Positions 16,790 through 26,427 of a stretch of 64,000 nt of DNA are shown here, piece by piece. The stretch covers positions 1 to 64,000 of the forward strand of contig NZ_FNGY01000011.1 in NCBI RefSeq assembly GCF_900103665.1, in the 5' to 3' direction. The DNA comes from Pedobacter steynii (GTDB lineage: Bacteria; Bacteroidota; Bacteroidia; Sphingobacteriales; Sphingobacteriaceae). The position numbers and the translations under genes are program-made. Each line of letters begins with the position of its first letter. The stretch's first letter is position 1. Below the pieces are notes generated by a model. The model saw nothing but the letters and a program-made list of their open reading frames with translations. It did not search any database and was not told where the DNA came from.

Positions 16790-18970
16790 TTATTTAGAAC
16801 GAAATTCCAGAATTCCGCCTTCCATGATATCTTTCACCGGTATAAATGGCTTGTCAAGCACTTTTCCATCAAAAGAAATTTTAGTTAGCAACGCTTTCTT
16901 GCCGACTTCTGAAGCTTTGATAATTAATTGTTTATTGTCTTTCAACCTCAATGTGACCTCTTTGAAACGAGGTATACCAAGGGCATATTCACCGGAAGCC
17001 GGCGTAAGGGGATAAAATCCCAACGTACTGAAAAGATACCAGGCTGACATTTGTCCACAGTCATCGTTACCTGACAGACCATCAGGTTTGTTCTTGTAAT
17101 TGCTTTCGATAATCCCCGGAATTCGCAACTGTGTTTTGTCCAGCCGATCACAAAAGTTGTACATATACACAAAATGATGGCCTGGTTCATTGTCATGGTG
17201 GTAATGGCCTCCATCGAAATTCTTGTCCAATTCCGAAGCAAACTGTTCTTTTCCACCAAGCAGATCTACCAATCCAGGAACATTCTGCATTACACAAAAT
17301 CGATACGTCCATTTCCCTCCCTCTGTAAACCCTTCGTCCGGACTGCCCCAGTTTCCGTTTGTCTTACGCGCCTGAAAGAATCCCGTTTTCGAATTATAAA
17401 GGTTCTTATAGTACTCCGAACGCTTCATCAATATTTTATAGTCCTCCATATGTCCCAAACCTTTTGCCATTTGCGCAATACTGTAATCATCCATTGCAAA
17501 CTCCATCGTGCCTGAAACAGATTCATTGGTTTTATCAGCGGCAACGTAACCCAGTTTCATATAATTGGTCAGCCCTCCTCTTGCTTCGTAGTTACCAGTC
17601 CATAGTTGACGGTCTGCCCAACGAGAGCTATCGTCACCTGCTGGCGCAGAAAATGCATTCTTCCGGATGGCCTTATAGGCTTCCTCAAGATCATAGCCTC
17701 TGAATCCATTCACATACGCATCGGCTATAACAGCATCTGAATGCGTTCCGATCATAATATTCGTATAGCTGGGATTCGGCCATTTGGGTATCCATCCGCC
17801 CTCTTGATACATCTGCACCAAAGCCGTCACCATTCCATTCACACGGTCAGGCTGAGTCAACTGCAGCCATGGATGCTGGGCACGAAATGTGTCCCATAGA
17901 GAATAGGCATTATAAGAGATTCCTTCGTGTACCTTATCATCAAACGCGCTGTAGTACCTGCCATATTCCGAGAACTCCCTGGGGTATTGCATCGTACGAA
18001 AAAAAGCGGTATAAAATATATCCAGATCATCTTTTGAAGCACCTTTAATGGCAATTTTACTCAAATTTGCAGACCAGATTTCTTTTACTTTCTTCTTGGT
18101 ATCTCCGAATGAAGCCCTTTCCGGCATCTCCTGTTTTAAGTTGTCCTGCGCCTGAACATAGTCGATAAATGACGATCCTATTCTGATCTCCACCAGGTCT
18201 GTACCAGCAGCAAATTCTATATATCCTCCAACATTGGAGCCTTCTTCTGTTTGATTTCCTTCTTTTTTAAGGCCGTCTCTCCAGGTTCCATGAACTTGAA
18301 ATGGCTTAGAGAATTTCAACACGTAATACCCTTTAAGATTTTTTAGCACCGGGCCTAAGTGGCTGTCGTGTCTTTCTTTGTTATATATCCTAACTTCCTG
18401 CTTATCCGGAAGTACCTGTATACCTCCTCCATCTTTTTCACGTCCGGCCTCAAGGAATAATATTGCTTTCTCGTTTTTTGGATATTTTATCCTGAAAAAC
18501 GAACACCTTGAGGTAGCGGTGAACTCCGTTGTAATTGTGCTTTCCTTACTGACACCATATTCAATCTTATATGAATAAGGGGTTGCGACCTCTTTGGATC
18601 GATCAAGCTTTACGGCACGCTGTTCAGGCTTTATTTTTAAACTTCCAACCTGAGGCATCAGAGTAAAAAAACCATAATCACCCATCCAGACTGCCGGCTG
18701 ATGAGTAGCCATAAATCCGAGCAAATGCGCATCGCGGTGGTGATACATTGTTTTTGAAATGTCATTAATCCGCGTCACAGCACACCACTGCGTCATCCCG
18801 AAAGGTGCGCTTACAGCAGGCGTCGTCCCTCCGTACTCTGTAGGATGTTTTCCATCGCTTCCGATAAACATGTTTACGTGCTTTATCGGCTCCTGAGCGT
18901 CAGCAGGAAGCATACAGATAAACAATAACCAAAACAGTGCACCCGCTTTAATATTTAATAATTTCATCAT
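16790..18970 (-). CDS. Glycoside hydrolase family 92 alpha-mannosidase
   Basis: 726 residues with a signal peptide (about 1-26, ending PADAQ). GH92 hallmarks are visible: an acid-residue motif FTEGGKWTYRF (family form EGNAW.Y), NEPGHHFVYMYN, and near residue 634 GNDDCGQMSAWYLFSTLG, which carries the paired Asp base of these Ca-dependent inverting exo-alpha-mannosidases. GH92 enzymes trim alpha-1,2/1,3/1,6-mannosides from N-glycans or mannan; the linkage cannot be read here. It lies between GH97 and the GH101-like gene. Its presence suggests that the PUL2 substrate carries terminal alpha-mannose or is a glycoprotein glycan. Confidence 0.93.
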   Translation of the reverse strand: MMKLLNIKAGALFWLLFICMLPADAQEPIKHVNMFIGSDGKHPTEYGGTTPAVSAPFGMTQWCAVTRINDISKTMYHHRDAHLLGFMATHQPAVWMGDYGFFTLMPQVGSLKIKPEQRAVKLDRSKEVATPYSYKIEYGVSKESTITTEFTATSRCSFFRIKYPKNEKAILFLEAGREKDGGGIQVLPDKQEVRIYNKERHDSHLGPVLKNLKGYYVLKFSKPFQVHGTWRDGLKKEGNQTEEGSNVGGYIEFAAGTDLVEIRIGSSFIDYVQAQDNLKQEMPERASFGDTKKKVKEIWSANLSKIAIKGASKDDLDIFYTAFFRTMQYPREFSEYGRYYSAFDDKVHEGISYNAYSLWDTFRAQHPWLQLTQPDRVNGMVTALVQMYQEGGWIPKWPNPSYTNIMIGTHSDAVIADAYVNGFRGYDLEEAYKAIRKNAFSAPAGDDSSRWADRQLWTGNYEARGGLTNYMKLGYVAADKTNESVSGTMEFAMDDYSIAQMAKGLGHMEDYKILMKRSEYYKNLYNSKTGFFQARKTNGNWGSPDEGFTEGGKWTYRFCVMQNVPGLVDLLGGKEQFASELDKNFDGGHYHHDNEPGHHFVYMYNFCDRLDKTQLRIPGIIESNYKNKPDGLSGNDDCGQMSAWYLFSTLGFYPLTPASGEYALGIPRFKEVTLRLKDNKQLIIKASEVGKKALLTKISFDGKVLDKPFIPVKDIMEGGILEFRSK

Positions 18971-19062
18971 ATTTTAATTCAATTGTTCAATTACAAAGAA
19001 ATAGGCCGGAGCGCTCTGGTTCCACATCATAAAGCTGTTTTACGATTTTTTTTTAATTTAGC

Positions 19063-19094
19063 AGAGCATCTTTATCTTTACGTAAAGATGCTCT
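19063..19094. repeat. Intercistronic stem-loop before GH92
   Basis: Perfect 12-bp arms AGAGCATCTTTA (19063-19074) and complement (19083-19094), 8-nt loop, in the 147-bp gap between the GH101-like gene and GH92. There is no T-run on the minus strand, so processing or differential mRNA stability is more likely than full termination. Confidence 0.5.
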
Positions 19095-19117
19095 TACTTT
19101 ATCAATAGATTTTCTAT

Positions 19118-21169
19118 CTATTTTGCATCTGTGAATTGAAAATCTGCAGTTTGGATCCTAGTGACCGGCTGATTATTGACAAGCGACAGCGATTGTTCGA
19201 TTCGCGGGCCTTTCGCAACAAAGCCATTCTCCGGCAACAGATACTTCTTTCCACCAACTGTTGTATTATAAGGCTTCTTACCGAAATTGACAATCACCTG
19301 AGTACCATCGGAAAACAACGTGCGCTGAACGTCCCGGTCAGCTGTCAGGAATTCATGACTGAGCATTTCCTTTTCTGCAATTGCCTCGTGCAAATTGCAG
19401 ACATTGCGATACGTCCTCAGAAAGGTCTCCCGGGCTATTTCCCATGATCCTTGCTCATTTGGACCGGGACCACCTGTTTTTTTGTTGGCCCATAGGATTG
19501 GCATCGTTCCGTAAAGGATATTAAAAGCATCCTTCTTTGCAGTCAGCTCCGGAGCAGCACTCAAAAGAAAATCGTTGGAATCTCCCCAATACCAAGTGGA
19601 TACAACACAATCATGAAAAACCAATTCCCAGAGCGGAGCACGATACTGATGGCCGATCCCCCATTTTTCGTACTGCTCCCATTTTGGATAGTCTTTCTTT
19701 TTGGGGTGTTGAAGATAGGGTGCAGACCATGCATAGTAATCGGTACCCCCACTCATCATGCCCTCAATATAATCGATTACCGGAACAGACCACCACCGGC
19801 CGTGTTCTCCACCTGTAACCAGGCCAAGCGACTGGACATAGCCAAGCAGGTCAACCCCGGCTTGGCGCTTCTCCGTACGTGTTAGCAGATGCTTTTCGTC
19901 GTAGCATTCGTACAGGTCTTCAGCCGTGGTCACGTCTATAAATCGTCCAAGATACGGGCGGGTCTTTAAAACCTTAGGGATCGTCAACTCCGCAGCGTGC
20001 CTCCAAAAGGCAGGACACCTCTTCATAGACTGTTTCCCATCCCATGAACGCCATGCCAGCATGCGTGTACTGTCACTTTTGAGCACTACGTTTTCCGGCA
20101 CCAAATCGTGACCACTATCAATTATGCCATTTGCTTCCAGCGGAAAAACATCCTGATAGGCATCGTAAGCGCTCGTTAAATAACCCAGTTCGTTAATGGC
20201 CTTCATTTCCTCTGGTGGTGCAGAACCATTAATGATCATCTTCTTAACTCCGGCTGCTTTTGCCGCCTTTGCAAACGCGAGGCTTTCGCCATCCCAGACA
20301 TCAACTGCTCCAAACAGGCGGTTCAGGTTCGGGTTTTTCTTAATCTTTTCCGAGAAGGGCACGATCAGCCCATGTTTTTGAGCATAGGTCCGATAGCGTT
20401 TGGCCAATGCCACATAGCCCCCCTGGGAAATAAAATTATAGATCATACGCCTCGAATATCCAAAGCGCTTCAAACTTGGTCCCCATCCTACACGGGGTGC
20501 AACTACCTCATGATCTCCAGTCTTAAGTGGCACCATGTCGAAGTAAGCATCGTCGGATGTTTCCAATATGATTCCATATCCAAACCCCTTCTCCATATCA
20601 CAGACTCCTACCCAAGGCATATCGAGCAAAGAAGTACCGAAACGTTTTTGAGGAAAAGGTTTGAGGTTTAAAGGGTAGAGGTGGCCATTGCTGAAATCGG
20701 CGATAGCAAGAGCCCCACTCTCCGAGTTGAGTTGAAACGGATCGAGAAACGGAATTTCTTCAATCACCGTATTCCGATCCTTCATATCTGCCTCAATAAA
20801 CAAGTCGGATGATGTATTTGACAAGGTCAGTTTCAGCGTCAATACATAGGGCTTAGTCCCGAACTCCGTCTCAAATTGCAGACCTCGTACCGGGCCGTCA
20901 ATGGCACTAATGTTTCGAACATGGCGCTCACTCAGGGGCGCTTGCTTCCATTCCCGCCGACCACCTTTATCGTAGACCGTCAAGGCACCACTTTTAGCGT
21001 CAACGTTTACCTTTAAATGGTCGTTTTCCAATAACCACGTGTTACCCTTCTGCGCAACACGGGTTTTGGAACTCTCAACATCTGATCGCTTGCTTGTCCT
21101 GGAAGACTGCCCTTTTACGACCAAAACAACAAGAACGACTAAACTTATGATTACAAATATTTTTTTCAT
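19118..21169 (-). CDS. Putative glycoside hydrolase of the GH101/GH129-related (DUF5696-like) type
   Basis: 683 residues; signal peptide 1-20. An N-terminal galactose-mutarotase-like beta-sandwich (about 40-270) is followed by a TIM-barrel-like region. Candidate catalytic acids are Asp412 in GRFIDVTTAEDLY and Glu455 in LVTGGEHGRWWSVPV. This Asp-then-Glu arrangement recalls GH101/GH129 endo/exo alpha-N-acetylgalactosaminidases, although the spacing (43 residues) is wider than the roughly 32 I recall. Activity on alpha-GalNAc or alpha-galactoside is inference. It lies 69 bp downstream of the PUL2 SusD gene, so cotranscription is likely. Confidence 0.6.
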   Translation of the reverse strand: MKKIFVIISLVVLVVLVVKGQSSRTSKRSDVESSKTRVAQKGNTWLLENDHLKVNVDAKSGALTVYDKGGRREWKQAPLSERHVRNISAIDGPVRGLQFETEFGTKPYVLTLKLTLSNTSSDLFIEADMKDRNTVIEEIPFLDPFQLNSESGALAIADFSNGHLYPLNLKPFPQKRFGTSLLDMPWVGVCDMEKGFGYGIILETSDDAYFDMVPLKTGDHEVVAPRVGWGPSLKRFGYSRRMIYNFISQGGYVALAKRYRTYAQKHGLIVPFSEKIKKNPNLNRLFGAVDVWDGESLAFAKAAKAAGVKKMIINGSAPPEEMKAINELGYLTSAYDAYQDVFPLEANGIIDSGHDLVPENVVLKSDSTRMLAWRSWDGKQSMKRCPAFWRHAAELTIPKVLKTRPYLGRFIDVTTAEDLYECYDEKHLLTRTEKRQAGVDLLGYVQSLGLVTGGEHGRWWSVPVIDYIEGMMSGGTDYYAWSAPYLQHPKKKDYPKWEQYEKWGIGHQYRAPLWELVFHDCVVSTWYWGDSNDFLLSAAPELTAKKDAFNILYGTMPILWANKKTGGPGPNEQGSWEIARETFLRTYRNVCNLHEAIAEKEMLSHEFLTADRDVQRTLFSDGTQVIVNFGKKPYNTTVGGKKYLLPENGFVAKGPRIEQSLSLVNNQPVTRIQTADFQFTDAK

Positions 21170-21238
21170 TTCAACTCTTTCCTATTTAATTTACTGCGCT
21201 TCTTTTTTTCAAGAAACACAGGTTAGCTGTACGACTCT

Positions 21239-22735
21239 TTAATAACCTGGATTTTGCTTGATTTTCCCTTTTGATTCATCAAGGATATTTTGAGGGAGCG
21301 GAAATAAAACCATATAGGACTGCGCACTTATATATCCTTCCTGATGAGCAGTTGAGATAAACTTATTATGACGGATTAAATCCCTTCTACGATGACCTTC
21401 ACAAAATAATTCCCGGCCTCTTTCATCCAGGATAAAATCACTGAATGCGTCCTTCCCTGCAGTTGCTGATGCCGGAATAGAATTAGGTAGTCCAACACGC
21501 TTACGTATTTGCTCTACATAGCCGATGGCTTCTGGAGTTGGACCATTTTGTTCATTAATAGCTTCCGCCAATTCCAAAAGGACATCCGAATACCGATAAA
21601 TCACTTTATCGTTCCCAGCCTTTTCAGATGTTTGCTTCGGATCTTCCGGATATTTGATTGGAATCGCCCCATTCTTCAAATGTTCGTAATTGTAGCGGGT
21701 TGCCAACACTGAGTCAGTTGCTCCTGCCGGCAAGTATTTAAACTCTCCAATCAGGGACTTCAGTCTGTTGTCTCCTTTTTCATATTTATCATAAAAACGC
21801 CATGGCGTGCTATGCACATTCCATCTTTGGATCAGCGTATTTTTCAACGGATAATTAGGTGGAACAACATGTGTCATCCAGGTATTACCATCTCCCCCTT
21901 CAGAAAGGCAGGAAACCGCCCAAATGACCTCTTTGTTTTTCTCATTCTCCACAGCAAAAACAGAAGCATAAGAAGGTTGCAGTTCATATCCAAGTTTTAA
22001 TATCTCCCGGCAAACCTGTTCAGCATCATTCCAACGCTTTTCCTGCAAATAAAGCTTGGCCAATATGGCATAGGCAGTCCCTTTAGTGAAACGTCCAAAA
22101 TCAGGCCCGGCATATCTTTCGGGCAGTACGGCAGCAGATTCCTTCAAATCTTTCTCGATCAGGTTTACAAAATCATTTTTCGGCATCCGTTCCAGAATAA
22201 CTTCATTTCCCGGATCCCTCAAAATTGCCGGATCCATCACTACACCGGCTGTACCATAAAAATCATATAAAAAGAACATGTATTGCCCACGTGCACATTG
22301 TACTTCAGCTACAAATTCCTGTTTCCGTTTGTCATTCATTGGTGTACGCTGCAAATCATCCATCAGAAGTGTCGCCCGGCTTACATGCTTGATCCAGTCA
22401 CTATAATGCTTTGTTACCGCATTCGTTGTCGAATTCCATATGAATTTCTCCACGACCTCTAAATCAGAACGACGCAGCCCCATATCATCGGCTGCCAGGT
22501 TTGACAACATCAGGTAGGTTTCTACATAACAATCATATATTCCGCCTTGTCCGCGCATGGGGCTATAAATCGCGGTCACAGCTGCCCGGGCATCATTTTC
22601 ATTTTTGAAATAATTATCCGGCATGATTCTATCTTTTATGATAGGGTCTAAATTACTCAAGCAGGAAGACATCCCTAATACTAAGAAACACATTAGGGTA
22701 TATACTACTTTTCTAGTATGCAAAAATCTTTTCAT
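21239..22735 (-). CDS. SusD/RagB-family nutrient-binding lipoprotein (PUL2)
   Basis: 498 residues, lipobox LGMSSC with Cys25. The SusD fold is seen in FVAEVQCARGQYMFFLYDFY, KGTAYAILAKLYLQEKRW and the C-terminal RGRELFCEGHRRRDLIRHN, ending GKIKQNPGY. It is the outer-membrane lid partner of the adjacent SusC, 12 bp downstream of it. The length is near the family norm. Confidence 0.95.
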   Translation of the reverse strand: MKRFLHTRKVVYTLMCFLVLGMSSCLSNLDPIIKDRIMPDNYFKNENDARAAVTAIYSPMRGQGGIYDCYVETYLMLSNLAADDMGLRRSDLEVVEKFIWNSTTNAVTKHYSDWIKHVSRATLLMDDLQRTPMNDKRKQEFVAEVQCARGQYMFFLYDFYGTAGVVMDPAILRDPGNEVILERMPKNDFVNLIEKDLKESAAVLPERYAGPDFGRFTKGTAYAILAKLYLQEKRWNDAEQVCREILKLGYELQPSYASVFAVENEKNKEVIWAVSCLSEGGDGNTWMTHVVPPNYPLKNTLIQRWNVHSTPWRFYDKYEKGDNRLKSLIGEFKYLPAGATDSVLATRYNYEHLKNGAIPIKYPEDPKQTSEKAGNDKVIYRYSDVLLELAEAINEQNGPTPEAIGYVEQIRKRVGLPNSIPASATAGKDAFSDFILDERGRELFCEGHRRRDLIRHNKFISTAHQEGYISAQSYMVLFPLPQNILDESKGKIKQNPGY

Positions 22736-22747
22736 TTTCTATGATTA

Positions 22748-25700
22748 TTAAAAAATTACATTTACTCCAAAAGAAACAGTTAATTGAGTTGGATAAGCCG
22801 CTATGCCATCCATTTCCGGATCTACGCCGCTATATTTTGTAATAATAAACGGATTCTGTATATCTGAATAAAGACGAAGACTTTGTACAACTTTACCCAG
22901 GCGCTTTATCTTAGGTAATGTATATCCTAAGGTTATATTTTTACAGCGTAGAAAATCTGCATTTTCCAGCCAAAAATCAGAAGGTCTCTCGTATGGATTA
23001 GACACGCTGGTCGGATACTTCCCATTTTGATGATCATGAGTCCAACGATTTTTTACGGCATCAGCCATATTTGATCCGGCTCTTAACGCATCAGAACCAT
23101 TTACATAACCCAGATATGCAGGCGGATCCAGTTTCCTTCCGAAATAACCATAGAAGAAAACATTCAGGTCAAAATTCTTGTATTCAAAAGTATTTCCGAA
23201 GCCAATATGAAACTTGGATGTTCTTGTACCGAGATAAACAATATCTGCATCGTCCAGTTTCCCATCCGCACCAGCCACCAATTCACCATTCGCCCCACGT
23301 CCATTCACATCCTTATATTTAATCATACCAGGTTTGGCATTTGGCATATGCACAAGCTTTGAGCTTCCATCCGGATTCATGTCGGAAGTCCGTACCAATC
23401 CGTCAGACAAATAAATATAATAAGGATTCAACATGTCTTTTGCATTTTCGTAAATGGCTTTCTTCCACTGAGGGTTTCTTTCCAGCCATCGGTCACGATA
23501 TAACGAAAATGTAAAATCTGTAGACCACTTAAAGTCACCAGTCAGGTTGCGGGAACCAATTCCTAATTCAAAACCTTTACTGCCTTTTGCACCAATATTC
23601 GCCATAACGGTATTAATTGGATTATACTGCATTAGCACCTTCGTATCAAGCAAATCTGAGACACGTCGGGTAAAGAATTCCACTGAGCCGGTTATCCTGT
23701 TTTTGAAAAATCCGAAGTCCAGCCCCAGATTGAGTTCTGTTGTCGTTTCCCATTTCAAATCAGGGTTGGCCAACTGGCTCTGGGATACGCCGACTGAAGA
23801 CTGATCACCGAAAATATAATTAGATCCGGTTGAATATAGTGCCAGTGAATTCGCTCCTATATTGGAATTACCGGTCTGGCCGAAACTGACACGCCATTTC
23901 AGGTCGGATACCACCTTCTGTTCTTTCATAAAGTTCTCGTTTATGATGCGCCAGGCAAGAGCTACAGAAGGAAAATATCCCCATTTATGATTTTTCGCAA
24001 ATTTGGAAGAGGCATCCCCACGTATCGTAGCTGAAACCAAATAACGGTCATCATAATTATAGTTTAAACGAGAAAATACTGAGCCTAAGATTTCTTCGTT
24101 AGCATAGGAACCAACTCTTGGTTTTATGCTTTCACCCGCGCCCAAATTATTCCATAGAAATGCATCCGTAATAAAACGGCTGTTTCCGGCATCAACGCCA
24201 TCTGTAGAAAAGTGTTGGTAAGAGTATCCCCCCATTGCTGATATCGTATGACGATCAGCAATCGTTTTAACATAAGAAGCTGTGAGATCAAACAATTCGT
24301 TTGAACGATTCAAAAATGCCCTGGTAGCCTGTCCACCTTCCTTAAGTCCATATAATGTCGTTTTAGGCATATATGTATTTCGCTCGCCTTTTTCCTGCTG
24401 AAAGCCTGCATTCATTTTTACATCCAGGCCCTGAACAGGAGTTACTGTCAAATAGAAATTGCCCAGCAATCCATTGATTTTATTTTGATCGCTTACATCC
24501 AGCAAAGAAACCGCATTCGGTAAAAAGGGCAGGTTCGGGTCTAGCAGAAATTTTCCCTCTTTATCGTAAATAGGAAGTGAGGGGTTCGAGCTCATCGCTG
24601 CCCTAATTACACCCGCATTTTCATTTTGGCCATTGCTCAATGCCACATTCGCATTGTTAACCTGACTGATATTAAGGTTAATGCCGGTTTTTATAAATTT
24701 CCCTAATTTCTGATCAAAGTTTGCCCGGCCGGAATAACGTTTAATTCCATTATTCTTAATAACGCCAAGCTGATCAAAGATGCTTCCAGAGACGTAATAA
24801 GATGTTTGTTCCGTCCCCCCTCTCAAAGACAAGTTGTGTTGGGCAATACGCCCGTCTCTCTCTACCGCACCCAGCCAATCCGTGTTTTGTGCGTTAGCAA
24901 TATCCTTTTCGGAATACTTAGGAACATAAGGGCTGGCTACAGATCCCGGGTCTATATTTCCATAAGGGCTTATTCTATTGTTGGATAACCAATTTTCATA
25001 AATCACCCTATTGGTCTCTTTCATAAAGTCCCAGGCATTTAACATCTCTATTTGTTTCACCTTCTTTTGCGTTGACATGGATCCTGAATATTGAACTGTT
25101 GCACGTTCTCCATTTTTACCGCGTTTGGTTGTAATTAAAACAACACCATTAGCCGCACGGGCGCCATAGATCGCTGTTGCCGCTGCATCCTTCAAAATTT
25201 CAATCGATTCAATATCCCCCGGATTTAAGTTATTCAAAGGAGATTTACTTCCGGAACTATACTTTCCGCCACCTGGCTCCATATTTTCGGCAGAAATAGG
25301 ATAACCATCAATGACATAAAGCGGACCTGAATTACCAGCACCACCGGAAGCGTTACCCCTGATCTGTATCCAAACCCCGGATCCCGGTTGGGCACTGGTC
25401 TGAGATACCTGCAAGCCCGAAGCTTTACCTGACATCATTTGGCCCAATGACATATTTCCGGTTTGAGGCAGGTCTTTAGCTTTAATCTGGCTGACCGCAC
25501 CAGTCAAGTCGCCTTTCTTCACGGCTCCATAACCTATGACAACTACTTCCTCCAGATTTTTAGCGTCATTTGCTAAGACGATGTCGATCGAAGATTGCCC
25601 ATTGACCTCTCTCGCAACCGACTCATAGCTTACATGCGAGAATAGGAGTGTCGCGGTTGACTTCACCTTGATACTATACTGTCCATCCGAACCGGTCAAC

Positions 25701-26155
25701 TGATTGTTCTTCACTCCCTGTTCGCCCACAGATATCCCCGGCAAAGGTTTTCCGTCTTTATCCAGAACGTGTCCGGACACTTGAATCTGTCGCTGCGGTG
25801 TCTGAGGGAGATCTTTTCCCTGCCGTATTAGAATGATATTCCGATCCTCGATTACATAACGGATATCCGTTCCTTTAAATAGTTCGTTCAAAACTGTTTC
25901 CAGCTTTTCATTTTTAAAATGAGCTGCAACGGATTTGTTTAAATTGATCACCATGTTATCATAAATAAACAGGTAACTGGTTTGCTTTTCAATCTTGCCG
26001 ATCGCTTCCTTAAGAGAAATCGCATTCGCATTTATCGAAACAGATTTGGTTTGCGCCGACACCTGTGCGCTCGCTAAAGTAAGTGCGATCACAAAAACGG
26101 CATATCTGGCTTTTTTAACAAATTGTAAAATATTTTTTAAGTTTATATTTCTCAT
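22748..26155 (-). CDS. SusC/RagA-family TonB-dependent transporter with STN domain (PUL2)
   Basis: 1135 residues: signal peptide (to about 35, ASAQVSAQ), STN domain (about 45-95; KEAIGKIEKQTSYLFIYDN), CarboxypepD_reg-like domain (about 125-200), SusC motif EVVVIGYGAVKKGDLTGA, plug (SIEILKDAAATAIYGARAAN) and beta-barrel ending TVSFGVNVIF. It should import the oligosaccharides recognised by the PUL2 SusD and signal to the PUL2 FecR via STN. The plug glycine/serine-rich loop GGGKYSSGSKSPLN is typical. Confidence 0.95.
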   Translation of the reverse strand: MRNINLKNILQFVKKARYAVFVIALTLASAQVSAQTKSVSINANAISLKEAIGKIEKQTSYLFIYDNMVINLNKSVAAHFKNEKLETVLNELFKGTDIRYVIEDRNIILIRQGKDLPQTPQRQIQVSGHVLDKDGKPLPGISVGEQGVKNNQLTGSDGQYSIKVKSTATLLFSHVSYESVAREVNGQSSIDIVLANDAKNLEEVVVIGYGAVKKGDLTGAVSQIKAKDLPQTGNMSLGQMMSGKASGLQVSQTSAQPGSGVWIQIRGNASGGAGNSGPLYVIDGYPISAENMEPGGGKYSSGSKSPLNNLNPGDIESIEILKDAAATAIYGARAANGVVLITTKRGKNGERATVQYSGSMSTQKKVKQIEMLNAWDFMKETNRVIYENWLSNNRISPYGNIDPGSVASPYVPKYSEKDIANAQNTDWLGAVERDGRIAQHNLSLRGGTEQTSYYVSGSIFDQLGVIKNNGIKRYSGRANFDQKLGKFIKTGINLNISQVNNANVALSNGQNENAGVIRAAMSSNPSLPIYDKEGKFLLDPNLPFLPNAVSLLDVSDQNKINGLLGNFYLTVTPVQGLDVKMNAGFQQEKGERNTYMPKTTLYGLKEGGQATRAFLNRSNELFDLTASYVKTIADRHTISAMGGYSYQHFSTDGVDAGNSRFITDAFLWNNLGAGESIKPRVGSYANEEILGSVFSRLNYNYDDRYLVSATIRGDASSKFAKNHKWGYFPSVALAWRIINENFMKEQKVVSDLKWRVSFGQTGNSNIGANSLALYSTGSNYIFGDQSSVGVSQSQLANPDLKWETTTELNLGLDFGFFKNRITGSVEFFTRRVSDLLDTKVLMQYNPINTVMANIGAKGSKGFELGIGSRNLTGDFKWSTDFTFSLYRDRWLERNPQWKKAIYENAKDMLNPYYIYLSDGLVRTSDMNPDGSSKLVHMPNAKPGMIKYKDVNGRGANGELVAGADGKLDDADIVYLGTRTSKFHIGFGNTFEYKNFDLNVFFYGYFGRKLDPPAYLGYVNGSDALRAGSNMADAVKNRWTHDHQNGKYPTSVSNPYERPSDFWLENADFLRCKNITLGYTLPKIKRLGKVVQSLRLYSDIQNPFIITKYSGVDPEMDGIAAYPTQLTVSFGVNVIF

Positions 26156-26205
26156 AAACGTTTATTATTTGGTTGTGCTTGGTCCAGGTTATGAATAATT
26201 ACGGT

Positions 26206-26229
26206 GGAGAAAATCTGGCTCTCCTTTTT
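26206..26229 (+). terminator. Plus-facing terminator-like hairpin in the fecR-susC gap (PUL2)
   Basis: Short arms GGAGA (26206-26210) and TCTCC (26220-26224), then five T (26225-26229) on the plus strand, 51 nt from the susC start codon. It is weaker than the PUL1 and PUL3 counterparts but in the same place and orientation. No perfect TAnnTTTG box is seen by the start codon; TATTATTTG near 26162 has one extra base. Confidence 0.35.
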
Positions 26230-26427
26230 GAAAGTGGGTCTACTGACTATTTCCGTCATAGGCGTTATGTGTTTAAGTTTATATTTGGTTAACTACACAT
26301 AAGACGATTTAGCAAAGACTATCCCTAGCCCTTTTCTATAATTTTTATTTTCAGTATCCCAGCGTCAAAAAAAAACGGACTATCAGATTGATATCCTGCT
26401 GATTTTAAACATTTCACAAAAAAAATG

